Assembly (NCBI GenBank): GCA_003184365.1 | Contig: NKYR01000008.1 | Location: 434,001-498,000, forward strand | Origin: Evernia prunastri | Lineage: Eukaryota > Ascomycota > Lecanoromycetes > Lecanorales > Parmeliaceae | Direction: 5' to 3' | Length of the DNA: 64,000 nt | In this document: one piece after another, positions 31,487 to 41,823 of the stretch | Layout of the letters: every line of letters starts with the position of its first letter | Position numbering within the stretch: the stretch's first letter is position 1 | The notes under the pieces: generated by a model | Databases searched by the model: none | What the model was told of the DNA's origin: nothing | The model's input: only the letters and a program-made list of their open reading frames with translations | Translations under genes and position numbers: made by a program

Positions 31487-32526
31487 CTAACCAAGTCCTC
31501 TGATAGTGCCCCCCTGCTGGCTCCTCAGGCAAACCGAGTACACCGCCGTTATAGCTTCCCATATCTTATACCACGAGGCAGTGTCTGACTCTTTTTTTGT
31601 ATACCAAAGACGGCCGAGGCACTTCCTGTCATCTTCGCCGAGGCTATTGTCACCATAGATTCGCTACCAGCACAGGTCTGACGGCTTACCAGACTCGATG
31701 AAATGCGGCACGATGACTTGAGCGGCTGCATCCTCTACTGGACCATACACCAGCGTTTCCGTTGATGTAGGCATCCCGCCGATGATGTTCACGCATGATT
31801 TCCAGAGTGGGAACCTACCGCGGCATTCTACATCGGACTTATAGGGACCGAGGATGAGGGCCAGGTTACTGTTGCCGCCTGAGACTAGTTAGTGTTTGGT
31901 ACAGTGTGCAGTATCACTCCTGGGATTTGCTATCCCAGAGGTTGCACTTCGTCTACATACCGAGGTTAGTAGCAATCCCTCCCTGCTCCGCACGCGAAGC
32001 ACAACTCAGAACCAGATCAGAGGCTGCGTCGCGTATTTGACTGAGACTTGCGCTGCCGGATTCGGCCCCGTTGAGCAGGACTGGTTGCAGGTAGCAGAGC
32101 GCCTCATCTGCCGGCACACCTGTTAGCTTGACCCGTGATCGCAACGGCTGAAGGCTTCCGTTTCATGAGCCACTTACCGCCCATCAGTCTGTACGGCAAA
32201 TGAACATAGCCCTCGGGACCGGCGCTGCCGCGCTGTGCGAATTTGGTCTGTGTTCTGCCGACTTGCTGATGCTGAAGTGCGCTTGTGCAGTCCTCGACGT
32301 CGGGTTTGAAGCCGTACTTCTCACCGTTGCACTCGACGGATACTTCATTTGACACTGATACGTTGAGCGGGGATAAAGTTGCAATGGAAGTCACAGGCGG
32401 ATTCGATGGTTTGGAGGGTAGGCAGAAGTCATCTAGGTCGGCATGGAGGTCCGTGGCTTGGAAAGGCTTCGCGAGGAGTGTGGAGCTGAAGCAAGCAATC
32501 AGTGGGTATACGAACGGCGAAAACAT
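31487..32526 (-). CDS. small secreted cysteine-containing protein, fungal family of unknown function
   Basis: Four exons (32526-32178, 32119-31961, 31878-31690, 31632-31487) join in frame to 280 residues. The N-terminus is a signal peptide (MFSPFVYPLIACFSSTLLA). The mature protein has spaced cysteines with surrounding motifs typical of a fungal secreted family: VECNGEKYGFKPDVEDC, LPYRLMGG, EALCYLQPVLL, LSCASRAEQGGIATNLGGN, ECRGRFPLWKSCVNIIGGMP, DDRKCLGRLW, DTASWYKIWEAI and RSQQGGTIRGLG. I recognise the pattern as conserved but know no function. The last intron uses the acceptor GGCGAAG rather than the nearer ACAG; only this choice restores the family's C-terminal motifs. The sequence gives no hint on regulation. 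Confidence 0.78.
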
Positions 32527-33352
32527 GCTGGTTCTTGGGGACGTGTTTAGGGTCTAGATGAAGCTGAGTCAAGCTTGAGACAGAACAGGCGGATCTAACG
32601 AGCCTCGCTTCAAGCGACAACGGGAATTGCAGCCGCTTGCGGGAAAGATAGATCTATAAGTAGCACGTACTGACGCGTTGGATATCCGCATGACCGCATC
32701 CCACATAAGAGTAGAGCCGACGCGCATGTAATGCTGTCTTTAAAGATTGGCAACAGACAATCTGTATCATTATGCTCAACAGGCACTCTCGTCTTGGTGT
32801 CTAGAAGAGATCTAGACATTTGTAGCTAATGATAGAGTCTCACATCATTTTTGCAGACGGGAGACAAGCAGTTTGATTCTGCTTCTTATATGCTCCACTG
32901 TGCCTTCGCTAACCATAGAAGTTGTCGTCGTGACAAGGACTGTAAGATAATTGTACTGGACGCGATAGCCTAGATGTTCGTCAACTCACCCGAGGAGAGG
33001 ATGTGTGGTAAAACGGAGCACAGCTACGAGCGCCTTCTGGATGCGTGTTTGCATCTGTGGTAAACGAGGTAGCCAACATTCTGACCCTTTTCAAACTGTA
33101 GCCAGCGAATCCAATTGCTTATCAAGCGACTTTCCTAGTCCACAGCCATGTAGCCTTGCAAATAGGCGCGTAGAGACAGAACAATTTGTTGGGAGCCCAC
33201 TTGAGGCTCAAGACACTTTCAAAGGACGTTTTCGTGGGCATTCTAGCCATGCCTGACGCCGGCGGAAGGTTAACAATGAACATACAGATCAAAGCGATAG
33301 TCATACGTGGGAGAACACGTTCTGCTCCATATGTATAATACCCTGTTAGACT
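32527..33352. other. intergenic region
   Basis: Between the secreted-protein gene and the next gene on the same strand I see no gene and no repeat worth naming. Confidence 0.6.
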
Positions 33353-34747
33353 CTAAATATGTGGTACGAAATCTGACCAGTTAACGCTAGCAAAAGCGGA
33401 CATTGGAAGGGCTCTTAGAGCAACGAAGCCTTCGATTATGATGTAACCACGTGCCAGGCCGTAAATTACAAGGAATGGTAAATGGATCATGACTGCTACC
33501 CATCGAGGCAGTAAGCTAGCCACTCCTAGGATCGTTGTCGCATGGTGATTGTTGAACAAGCCTCTCGCAAGCCTGCCCGCCATTACTGTCCCAAACGCGA
33601 CAGCGAAGAGGTAGAAGATCAGAAGGCCGAACAGCGTCAAGCTCGAAACGCGCCAGAAGATTCGTTCCGCTGTGGTTGGAAAGGTAAAGTTCCACCCGGC
33701 AAGGTGGATACCAAAGTATGCAATGGTAAATATATTCCCATAAACGATGTCTGTGACCCTGATGCCGCGTGGTGGGGTCGTTGTACTATTGCCGAACGCC
33801 TTTACTGGTAACTCGTCTGTATGTTTCGACCAATTGAAAGAAACGCGGACTGCGAACCAGAAAGGCGCGATGAGGCTTGTCCGACTGACAGGAGGTTTTA
33901 CGAAATCCAAGGGTGTTTGCGTATATGGCTTGGGTCGGTCACCTGCTTCGGCGAGTATCTCTGCAACTGTAGTATTGCATGCTAACAGGGATGGTGTCTC
34001 GATGTCCCGTGGCTTGTGCCTGAAAAAGAAGAATGTGTTGATGGAGCAGAATATGAAAGCCAGACACGAGAGCTCGAAGGTTGAGAGCGCGAGATGCTGC
34101 ACCAAACGACCAATGGCCTGGATCAAGAACCACATGATCTGGACCAGCGTGAGAATGCGGGCGAAAGTGTCGGCTTTATTCCTGTCCCAGATGGTTCTAG
34201 CTTTTATTTCGGGGTATTCAATGTGGTCATGTTCTACCAAGTAAACGAGTTGATGACTGTCCACGGGGAATGCAGGAAATCCGGGACATTTGAGGTGGAC
34301 GCCTCCCATATCGGCGAAAAATGCATGACGCATCGTCCAAGGTGAGCGTCGGAGTCGCGACAGGTTGTTCTGTGTCCGAGGAGTCTCTTTTGCTGATAAG
34401 ACACTGCCCAAGGCCTCTCCCCATTCTTTCTCAAGTCGGGCAAAATCCTCAACAGCTTGACAAGCAGATCTCCATTGCTCTGCAGCTACAGCTGTAAGGA
34501 CTTCGGGAAAGAAAACGGTAAACAGCATCCAACGGGATTTCGCTTTGACCATCTCCCAGGGTCCTTCATATTCAGCGGGTACATTTAAGAAGAGCACGGA
34601 CCAGGTGCACAATATGATAGTAGCTAGACAGCTCTCGAGTATGTCAACCGTTCCCCGACCGTTGGGCTGGGGGATCCAACCATGCGACAACTGGGGAGCT
34701 GCCGTAGCCGTCGAATTATATGACATAAGCCGAACTGAAAATCTCAT
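33353..34747 (-). CDS. multipass membrane protein of a fungal family of unknown function
   Basis: A single exon of 464 residues. After a short Ser/Thr/Ala-rich, probably luminal, start comes GWIPQPNGRGTVDILESC, then CTWSVLFLNVPA, FFPEVLTAVAAEQWRSA, WTMRHAFFADMGG, YPEIKARTIWDRNKADTFAR and LSTFELSCLAFIFCSINTFF. Three or more C-terminal hydrophobic helices follow. The pattern is that of a widespread Pezizomycotina membrane protein family that has no known function. The acidic/aromatic motif near residue 230 (IWDRNKAD) is a strongly conserved family feature and rules out a chance frame. The start could be the ATG at 34747 or the next one at residue 8, MSYNSTATAAPQ. Confidence 0.82.
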   Translation of the reverse strand: MRFSVRLMSYNSTATAAPQLSHGWIPQPNGRGTVDILESCLATIILCTWSVLFLNVPAEYEGPWEMVKAKSRWMLFTVFFPEVLTAVAAEQWRSACQAVEDFARLEKEWGEALGSVLSAKETPRTQNNLSRLRRSPWTMRHAFFADMGGVHLKCPGFPAFPVDSHQLVYLVEHDHIEYPEIKARTIWDRNKADTFARILTLVQIMWFLIQAIGRLVQHLALSTFELSCLAFIFCSINTFFFFRHKPRDIETPSLLACNTTVAEILAEAGDRPKPYTQTPLDFVKPPVSRTSLIAPFWFAVRVSFNWSKHTDELPVKAFGNSTTTPPRGIRVTDIVYGNIFTIAYFGIHLAGWNFTFPTTAERIFWRVSSLTLFGLLIFYLFAVAFGTVMAGRLARGLFNNHHATTILGVASLLPRWVAVMIHLPFLVIYGLARGYIIIEGFVALRALPMSAFASVNWSDFVPHI

Positions 34748-35457
34748 GAGACTTTACAAGACATGAGGTAGGCACGAAAGATTAAATATAATGGCATGAA
34801 CCTAGGTATCACGTAGAAATATGTTGTGATCTGAACTATTAGGCTTCGCGAAAAGAACCACGTTTTATAAGGGATTGGCTGAGCCTCATTACCAAAGGCC
34901 AGCAGTGCCCCCTGATTGGAAACCACTTCATGCAATGTAACACTTGCGGATGGCCTGCAGGGTTTAAAGACTTACAGAACCCCAGCTACTGTTTGGGAGC
35001 CGTGCACTCTATTCGGATTCGAAACACAGTACCTACTCCAGATGTCCAAAGAATGCGGCCACCAGCAGTATAATTGGTAACGCATGACGAATTGTTCCAT
35101 TAGCTCACTCAAGAGGAGCATACCCACTCAAATTTTTGCTGAAGATCGGAGAGATTCAGCGGCACCAGACAAATTTGCAAAACCCTCCCACACCCACATG
35201 AGTATGTTAGTGCAGGAGGCATTGCCCAATTTTTTTTAGCGAACTTGAAAGGGAGGGTCGGAGCCGGAACCGACAGATCGCACCACCACACCGAGAGGCG
35301 CGTGTTCTCGCCCCTACAACATCTCCTGCGCTTAGCGGTCGTGGTGATCTAGTCCTCGACCAAGAATTCTCGTGGTCTTTTCATGATCTACATCTATTCT
35401 GTGGCGAGGATTCTGGCCGAGGTTCCAATTGAAGAGAAGAATTAGAGATGCTTCAAA
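34748..35457. other. intergenic region
   Basis: No gene is seen. Short frames on both strands lack family resemblance. Confidence 0.6.
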
Positions 35458-37125
35458 TCATCTATTGATACCGAATCGATCACCCTCTCCAATCGACCTC
35501 CATGCTGATGATCTGGCCTGAAGGTATGCACCGCTATCAATGGCCTTTTTTATACCATAGAGGCCACTGAAAGGCCATGTGCCGACAAGAGAGGAGCCTA
35601 CAGGCGCATCCACTGCCCGTTTGTCTGCATCGATATCGTGCTTCACTTTCTCATAGACGCTTGGCAAGGAAGTCGCATTGTACTTTTCGCGCAATGCATC
35701 GTACCACTTCCGATCGTACATCTGCCAGAACTCATCCTCCGTATAATACGTTTGCGCATAAAGCCACTTCATCCCACCCAGCTCCCGCAGCTTCCGTTCA
35801 AGGTCGCGATTGGCTTGTATAAAGTCATCTGGCCTAGGTGGACCAAATCCCCAGAGGCCAATGTTAAGCATAGGCTTCAGGCTGTGACCGTCCGCTTCCG
35901 TCTCGTTCACATGAGGATGCATGGTTGGCAGCTTATCCTGACGTAGAGGGCAAAGCCAGAGGGGATAGATACCGAAAACCTTGTCTGTATATTCAACGAA
36001 TTGCTCCGCCGTTGAGAATGGCAACGCTAAATCCTGAATTATGCATTTCTTGGATTGTCCACTGGCGTGTAAAGCCGTGTACATCATACGCGTATGCACA
36101 AAATCATCAAGCCACCAGCGTGTATAGTCGTTAAAGGGCATTTTGAAGTAGTCGAAGGCGAGAGCCCCAACCCAGAAGCCGCCGCGGTCATATCGAAACA
36201 GATATTCAGCCATTGGAATCATCTCTGTGGTTGGGCCGTTGCTCTTCGTGATTGCGTCTTGTACATGAAGGTAGAACCAGGGATCCTTGGCGTCGCTGAA
36301 GCATTGAACGCGGGCGTTCTGAACGGGAACATTTGTCATCCGGCCAGTGATGACGGCGCCTTGGGTTTTCGAGTATAGAATACCATCCACATAGTCGAGC
36401 TCAGGATCCATTGTGAATCTTTCAAACTTTTCTATAGCTTCAGCTACACTCGATACAGGGTGATAAACTGTCTCGACGTATTTCTTGGCTTCACGGAGCT
36501 GTAATTCGACCAAAGTTGTGACACCCAGACTACCCACAGCGCCAGCTGCACCATGAAAGAGGTCGGGCCTTTCATTCTCCGAGCATCTGACAACGTCCCC
36601 ATTCGCAAGCACCATCTCGATATAATTTATCGTTTGGTTGAAGAATCCATGCTTGAATGAACTGCTCTCTCCTGATGTTCCAGCATAACCGCCACCAGCT
36701 GTGATGCCAGGAAATTCCATCACCACCGGCGGCACCAGTCCATGTTTTATTGTCTCCTCCACTAACCTATCCATGGGTACATTTGGCTCGACCAAAGCAG
36801 TCCGCCTTTCGGTGTTGACTTCGAGGACGTGGGAGAGGGAGCTCGTGTCGACAATGTTTTTACGAGTGACGGTAGACTGCCGCGTACTGTTCGTCGAGCC
36901 ATGGAAGATGCGGAACTTCTGCTTCCGGTCATAAAAATCTCTCACGCTGTCTGAGATGCGTTCGACGGCTTTGTCGTGGCTGTATGCAAACGCCCCTGCC
37001 TTCGCTGTGGAGAGGGCACGAATGCTTCTGAGACATCGTGGGAATGGATGTGGTGTCGGTTGCACTGGAAAAGATACCCTGACTGCCCGCGCATTGGCAA
37101 CTCGTGCAAGTGTGTGGTGTCTCAT
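35458..37125 (-). CDS. DHCR24-like (delta24-sterol reductase family) FAD oxidoreductase
   Basis: A single-exon 555-residue flavoprotein of the FAD-linked oxidase superfamily, closest in motif to delta24-sterol reductase (DHCR24/Dwarf1). The FAD-binding segment is clear: ALVEPNVPMDRLVEETIKHG, then VPPVVMEFPGITAGGGYAG and GESSSFKHGFFNQTINYIEM, and GAAGAVGSLGVTTLVELQL. The C-terminal half carries GIYPLWLCPLR, GLWGFGPPRP and GGMKWLYAQTYYTEDEFWQM. In animals and plants the family reduces the C24 double bond of sterols. Fungi methylate that position instead, so the fungal substrate is unknown. The N-terminal 45 residues are basic and Ser/Ala-rich (VRVSFPVQPTPHPFPRCLRS), like a mitochondrial presequence rather than the family's usual membrane anchor. 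There is no pathway partner next to it. Confidence 0.85.
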   Translation of the reverse strand: MRHHTLARVANARAVRVSFPVQPTPHPFPRCLRSIRALSTAKAGAFAYSHDKAVERISDSVRDFYDRKQKFRIFHGSTNSTRQSTVTRKNIVDTSSLSHVLEVNTERRTALVEPNVPMDRLVEETIKHGLVPPVVMEFPGITAGGGYAGTSGESSSFKHGFFNQTINYIEMVLANGDVVRCSENERPDLFHGAAGAVGSLGVTTLVELQLREAKKYVETVYHPVSSVAEAIEKFERFTMDPELDYVDGILYSKTQGAVITGRMTNVPVQNARVQCFSDAKDPWFYLHVQDAITKSNGPTTEMIPMAEYLFRYDRGGFWVGALAFDYFKMPFNDYTRWWLDDFVHTRMMYTALHASGQSKKCIIQDLALPFSTAEQFVEYTDKVFGIYPLWLCPLRQDKLPTMHPHVNETEADGHSLKPMLNIGLWGFGPPRPDDFIQANRDLERKLRELGGMKWLYAQTYYTEDEFWQMYDRKWYDALREKYNATSLPSVYEKVKHDIDADKRAVDAPVGSSLVGTWPFSGLYGIKKAIDSGAYLQARSSAWRSIGEGDRFGINR

Positions 37126-38854
37126 ATATATCTAGGCTTAGTAAATGCTTGTCGACCCGGATTCGGTGCGAGGCTGCTTGCCTCAGTCTGGTTCTTCGGT
37201 TGCTTTGTTGAATAAAGAACACTAAGGAGTAAGGATAGCTACGATTACATGGAAAAGGTAGTGTAGAGATGTGCCAAGCCCACTAGTCCGGTAGGGCTGA
37301 CTGCCATTGTTTTCAACTGCTTAGACTCCTACTGCTCTTGTCGACCTCCTAGAAGATTAGACCACTTCACCTACCACTTTCTGAAACCTTGCATGCTGCT
37401 GACGGCCAGCGTATGGCCCTACACTTTTCTTGGCCGGCAGATCTTGACGCCTGGTAGAGCCTACGGACGCTACTTGTAAAGAGCTGGCGAGGGGGGGGCA
37501 TGAGCTGGAGAACCTGGGGTAGCTGGTATTGAAGTGAAAGATGAGGCTACAAGTCAGAGTGGGACAAAGACAAAAAAGAATTGCCGGATATACTAGGCAC
37601 TGGTGGTTGATACTGGAGGCAGAAGTGGAAAGAGGGAAGGGCCGGAAAGAACCCTGTAGGCGCAAGACAGGTTTCGGAGATGGACACCATCTCGAAAACG
37701 TATATCTGTAGTTGAAGGTGGGAGTGGAAAACATGCGGCCCGGCTGTTTTGGCTAGATCTGCACTTAGGAAAAATACCGTGAGGCGAACTAGTCATGTGA
37801 GAGCAGATGCGAGAGGAGCACGTACGGAGTGTGTGACTTCTGTTTAAGGGATATCTTTGTTAGCTTCCCCAAGCACGGCTGGGTACGAAGAGATGAACCA
37901 AGGCTCCTGAGTCGAAACTTGGTACACGGACTCCCTTGTTGCAGACGAACATGTTCCTCATCAGACAATAGAGTCACCTCGGCGGCTTCCACTTGTACAG
38001 CTCGCACACAGCGCCACCCTGCTATCAAGTCTGAGGACATACAAGCTTCCGATGCAATCCTCGCTCAATACGAAAACCCCAACGCCATCTTATACGCCAA
38101 TATCCTCTGCCGTATTATTCAAGTCGCCCATTGCTTTGCTGTTCCTGCTTTTCTGACTGCCAGGCCGTGATGATGGGATTTGATCGTAATAGCCAGGACC
38201 ACAGTCCACACCGGCGGTGCCGACAAATTTTCCAAGCTCGCAGTCACCAAGCCAGCCAGCATTTATTACTTGAACATGGGACCAGTCGAACTAGTCCAGA
38301 TGGTACAATGAAGGCGGCGTTTCATTGACAATGCTTCGTCCGAGGTGTGGGAAGAGGGTAAGAAAAGTTTGGCTTAGCTCTTTCGCGGCACAGGCGACAA
38401 TGGAATATGAAACATATTGAAGGGAACAAGACTACCTTAGAAGCATGAAACTTATGCAAAGCGATGTTCTCGAGTGATGTTCGAGTAAGCTGGGGGCCTT
38501 TCTCTTTCGTAAAATACTGATTAGTAACTTACGCATTTCTGTTTTCAGACTCGGTTTCTCTATGTATTTTCTCCACGTTAGGAATTCAACCATTGAGTGA
38601 AGAGCCAAGGTCGTTGATAGGGATACTAGGCAGATAGGTATTTATAGGACCTGATGGTAGCTATAAGTACTTGACGAGGGAACCGCGTATTGTTACGCTT
38701 TAGATGCTAGTGCTTTCACTAATTGTGGCCCCCAACTCGTCGATGAGTGAAGTGAGGGGTCGGGCTACGACTCTCTCTAATAGACATCGAACATCGACGG
38801 ACATTTACATGAACTCGCTGTATAGCTGTCCTAGCGCTGGATCACTCTCCAGAC
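37126..38854. other. 1.7-kb intergenic region
   Basis: No gene is supported. GTACGGAGT lies at 37822-37830. A frame at 37829-38170 (+) has no family match. Confidence 0.55.
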
Positions 38855-41476
38855 TTGCTAGTCTTCATTTCTTGGTCTAAGCCGCAAGAGGACTGCATAA
38901 AAGTCTGTCACCCCTGTCAGGACAATATCCTTCCAGACTCTTCAAGCATGGAGCATCTCCCAACTGTCCCAGATCGAACAGACCAAGGCCTTGAAACAGT
39001 CCCTTTTGTGTGCGAAAAGCAATACGACGAGGGTCCCTTCTTGACTTATCCAATCAGAGAGGGTAAACTTCATATCGTACCTGATTCGAGTGTGGTGCTA
39101 GAAAAGGCTGTACCCATCTGGCAGCACGAAAAGCTTCACCCAACTCCGAACAAGGAATTTGAAGCCTTTTGCCAAACATGGCTCTTCTTTGGCTTGATCC
39201 ACGAACTGCTGGGCAACAGCTGTGAGTCGGCGGACTTCGTGCGGCTGAATGAAAACGATGATAGTAGAACCATATCGACGTCGCGGCTCCCTGGACTGGT
39301 CGAACAATGGGTCAAGAGCGTTGAGGATGGCTCGTCTACCATGACCTATGAGCATGTTGCGAAATGCCTGCGTTTGACTTTTGAGACTTTGTGGGCAGCC
39401 GGACCTGAATTCGATTTGAGGGTCAAGCTCTGCATTGCGTCCGTAGGCGAGTTTATCAAATTCGCGGCCAACAAAGCCTTTGGGATTGAAGATGAGGTTT
39501 CGGACAACAAATGCCCCAATTCATGGCATAAACTTCTCGAAGACACCTTCTGGGTCGAGCGGTTCAGTAGGTCAGGTTGGTGTCCAAGCCAAGTGGATAT
39601 TTTACTACGCTCATCGACATCACTATCATTACAATCATTGTATTTCTTTGCTTCCATGCACGATTCCATATTAGCTGGACGTCACCGGCTATGTGACTAT
39701 CGCAAGTGCGTCGCCTATCACACAGATCCTGAGGATTACATAACCCAGCATGTAAATTCAGACTGTCCATGCAAGGACTTGCATGTCGATATGCCAAGTC
39801 TAGATGCTGTCTTGAAAACAGGAGGGCTTCCGCTCTTGCGTATCCGCGAAGCAGAGACGCTGGACCAGCTCGTTGTGGAGATAGTAGACTCTCAGCCGGA
39901 CACTCGCTATCTTGCTCTGTCCCATGTATGGGCGGATGGATTGGGCAATGCCAAGGCCAATGCTCTACCTCGATGTCAGCTACTCCGTCTGAGCAAACTC
40001 ACTCAGTCTCTGAAGGCGAACCTGAATGCACAGGAAGCTCAGACCGAACTCCTGTTCTGGTGTGATACATTATGCTGCCCGGTAACTCCAGGACCAGGCA
40101 AAGATCGAGTTCTGTCACAGATGAGAAATATCTACGAACGAGCCACGTGCGTTCTGGTTCTGGACAAATCTATGGTACTTTACGAAAGCAAGTCTATGGG
40201 TCTAGAAGAGGCCTGTGCCAGGATCCTCAGTTCAGGGTGGATGCGTCGGCTATGGACCTTGCAAGAGGGCGCTTTGCCTGCAGGTAGAGGACGCCTGTGG
40301 TTTCAATTTCGGGACCAAGCACTCCACTTTGATACTCTGTGGCAACAGATAAAGAGTTTGTTTAACGTCGACTTGTGTCGGAAAAATCTAGCTGGTATCA
40401 TGATAATGCGGCTGGGGATTTTGACAGCTTTCTATCACGACAGCTCCAAAGACCCAGGTGCTGACCTTGCTACAGTGGACGTCGCCCTTGAACATAGATC
40501 AGTCAGTGTCTCTTCAGACGAACCCTTACTGCTCGGCTCCATGTTCGGCCTTGATATTGCTAGAATCCTGGATGAGTCTATTGAAACCCGGATGCACAGA
40601 ATGTGGTCTTTAATGTCTGCCGCTGCTCGTGGGGTACCTAAAGATATCATATTCCGTCTTGGACCTAGACTTGGAGAAAAAGGTTATAGATGGGCGCCGT
40701 CCACAATGATGTACCACGAAGATACTAACGCAGTCTTACAATTGATACAGAAGGGAGATAACCATGGAATTCTAACTCAGCACGGTCTCAAGGTCCGGCT
40801 CCCGGGCTACCAAATCTTGTTCCCACAACGCCCATTCTGGTTGCCTGCCACACCATGGGGTATTAGTCTGGCTGAGAACATGTTTTGGATGAGAGACGAT
40901 GAAGCACGTTGGTATCTTGTAGCTCGACGATGGCCCAACGCAGAGGGCGACTACTTATCCACGGATAAATTCAGCAGTGCGATGCGAAGTAGTACGAATT
41001 TGTGGGTCACGTTTCTCGAAACTCGAGTCCAAGCCCGGACGGATGGCGGCCAACACACGAGCACTGCACTCTTGACCAGACTGATTGAAGAGACCTCCGG
41101 TGTGAAGTACGTCCAGTCATACATGCACATCCACGTGGGTCCGGCCCGACAATCTATCAACCAGATGTTCGAAGCTGCGTATGGATGCGCGCAGAAGCTA
41201 GCCGAGAGCGCTCCAGCGCAACAGCTGGCGAATATGAGCGAAGATGGAATAGACATGCAATCGCCGGAGTACAAAGCCGCATTTGAAGCTCTCGAGCCGG
41301 AAATCTTCCGTGTTGCTGCGAACGGGGAGAATGACCGTGCAATGGCTACTGCGAGACAATTATCCGGCAAAGACAACGACACGTATTTTGGAGCTACAGT
41401 TGCGAGTATATTCATTGGGAATTATGCTATCATGGGTGCTAAGATCCGCAATGATCAGCAATGGTGTATCGACTAA
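38855..41476 (+). CDS. heterokaryon-incompatibility (HET) domain protein
   Basis: A single exon of up to 873 residues with a central HET domain (PF06985 type). Family motifs are YLALSHVWADGLGN at about residue 350, LLFWCDTLCCPVTPGPGKDR at about 400, IYERATCVLVLD, and RLWTLQEGALPAGRGRLWF at about 465. The N-terminal 340 residues include a Cys/His-bearing stretch (HRLCDYRKCVAYHTD). The C-terminal 380 residues have no motif I recognise. HET-domain proteins trigger cell death when genetically different hyphae fuse, although most family members have no proven role. The start is uncertain: ATG 38855 or the in-frame ATG 38948 (MEHLPTVPDRTD). There is no NACHT or other nucleotide-binding partner in the same frame. 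Confidence 0.88.
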   Translation: MLVFISWSKPQEDCIKVCHPCQDNILPDSSSMEHLPTVPDRTDQGLETVPFVCEKQYDEGPFLTYPIREGKLHIVPDSSVVLEKAVPIWQHEKLHPTPNKEFEAFCQTWLFFGLIHELLGNSCESADFVRLNENDDSRTISTSRLPGLVEQWVKSVEDGSSTMTYEHVAKCLRLTFETLWAAGPEFDLRVKLCIASVGEFIKFAANKAFGIEDEVSDNKCPNSWHKLLEDTFWVERFSRSGWCPSQVDILLRSSTSLSLQSLYFFASMHDSILAGRHRLCDYRKCVAYHTDPEDYITQHVNSDCPCKDLHVDMPSLDAVLKTGGLPLLRIREAETLDQLVVEIVDSQPDTRYLALSHVWADGLGNAKANALPRCQLLRLSKLTQSLKANLNAQEAQTELLFWCDTLCCPVTPGPGKDRVLSQMRNIYERATCVLVLDKSMVLYESKSMGLEEACARILSSGWMRRLWTLQEGALPAGRGRLWFQFRDQALHFDTLWQQIKSLFNVDLCRKNLAGIMIMRLGILTAFYHDSSKDPGADLATVDVALEHRSVSVSSDEPLLLGSMFGLDIARILDESIETRMHRMWSLMSAAARGVPKDIIFRLGPRLGEKGYRWAPSTMMYHEDTNAVLQLIQKGDNHGILTQHGLKVRLPGYQILFPQRPFWLPATPWGISLAENMFWMRDDEARWYLVARRWPNAEGDYLSTDKFSSAMRSSTNLWVTFLETRVQARTDGGQHTSTALLTRLIEETSGVKYVQSYMHIHVGPARQSINQMFEAAYGCAQKLAESAPAQQLANMSEDGIDMQSPEYKAAFEALEPEIFRVAANGENDRAMATARQLSGKDNDTYFGATVASIFIGNYAIMGAKIRNDQQWCID

Positions 41477-41823
41477 GTATCGCTGATGCTTCCGGACGAG
41501 TGTCGAAAAGCTATTGATGGCTGCATGTGGCAGGTCTGTAACCTAGAGACTCCTTCGCAGGTCTATGAGGCTTCATACCGCGGACCGTGGGAAAGCGGCG
41601 CTTCACACTTATAAAGTCGTCAAGTCGGATCTTAGTCTGAACGTTTCTGTGCTCGCCTATCATGCGGGGTAACTGCCACTGTCACCTGGCCTTACAAATG
41701 CGGTTACTTTCATCCACTCGTCAAGTGGGCTTCCCTTTCTCCCCTTCATCTCTCCTTCTTCTGATGCTGCAGTATCTAGACAGCACCTTCGTACAATAAA
41801 CTTGTATCAATACGTGAGGAAAC
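41477..41823. other. intergenic region
   Basis: The spacer between the HET gene and the next gene, both on the + strand. No gene seen. Confidence 0.6.

Noticed and set aside
37829..38170. 113-codon + strand frame
   Set aside because: No motif, no splice-site continuation and no conserved composition.
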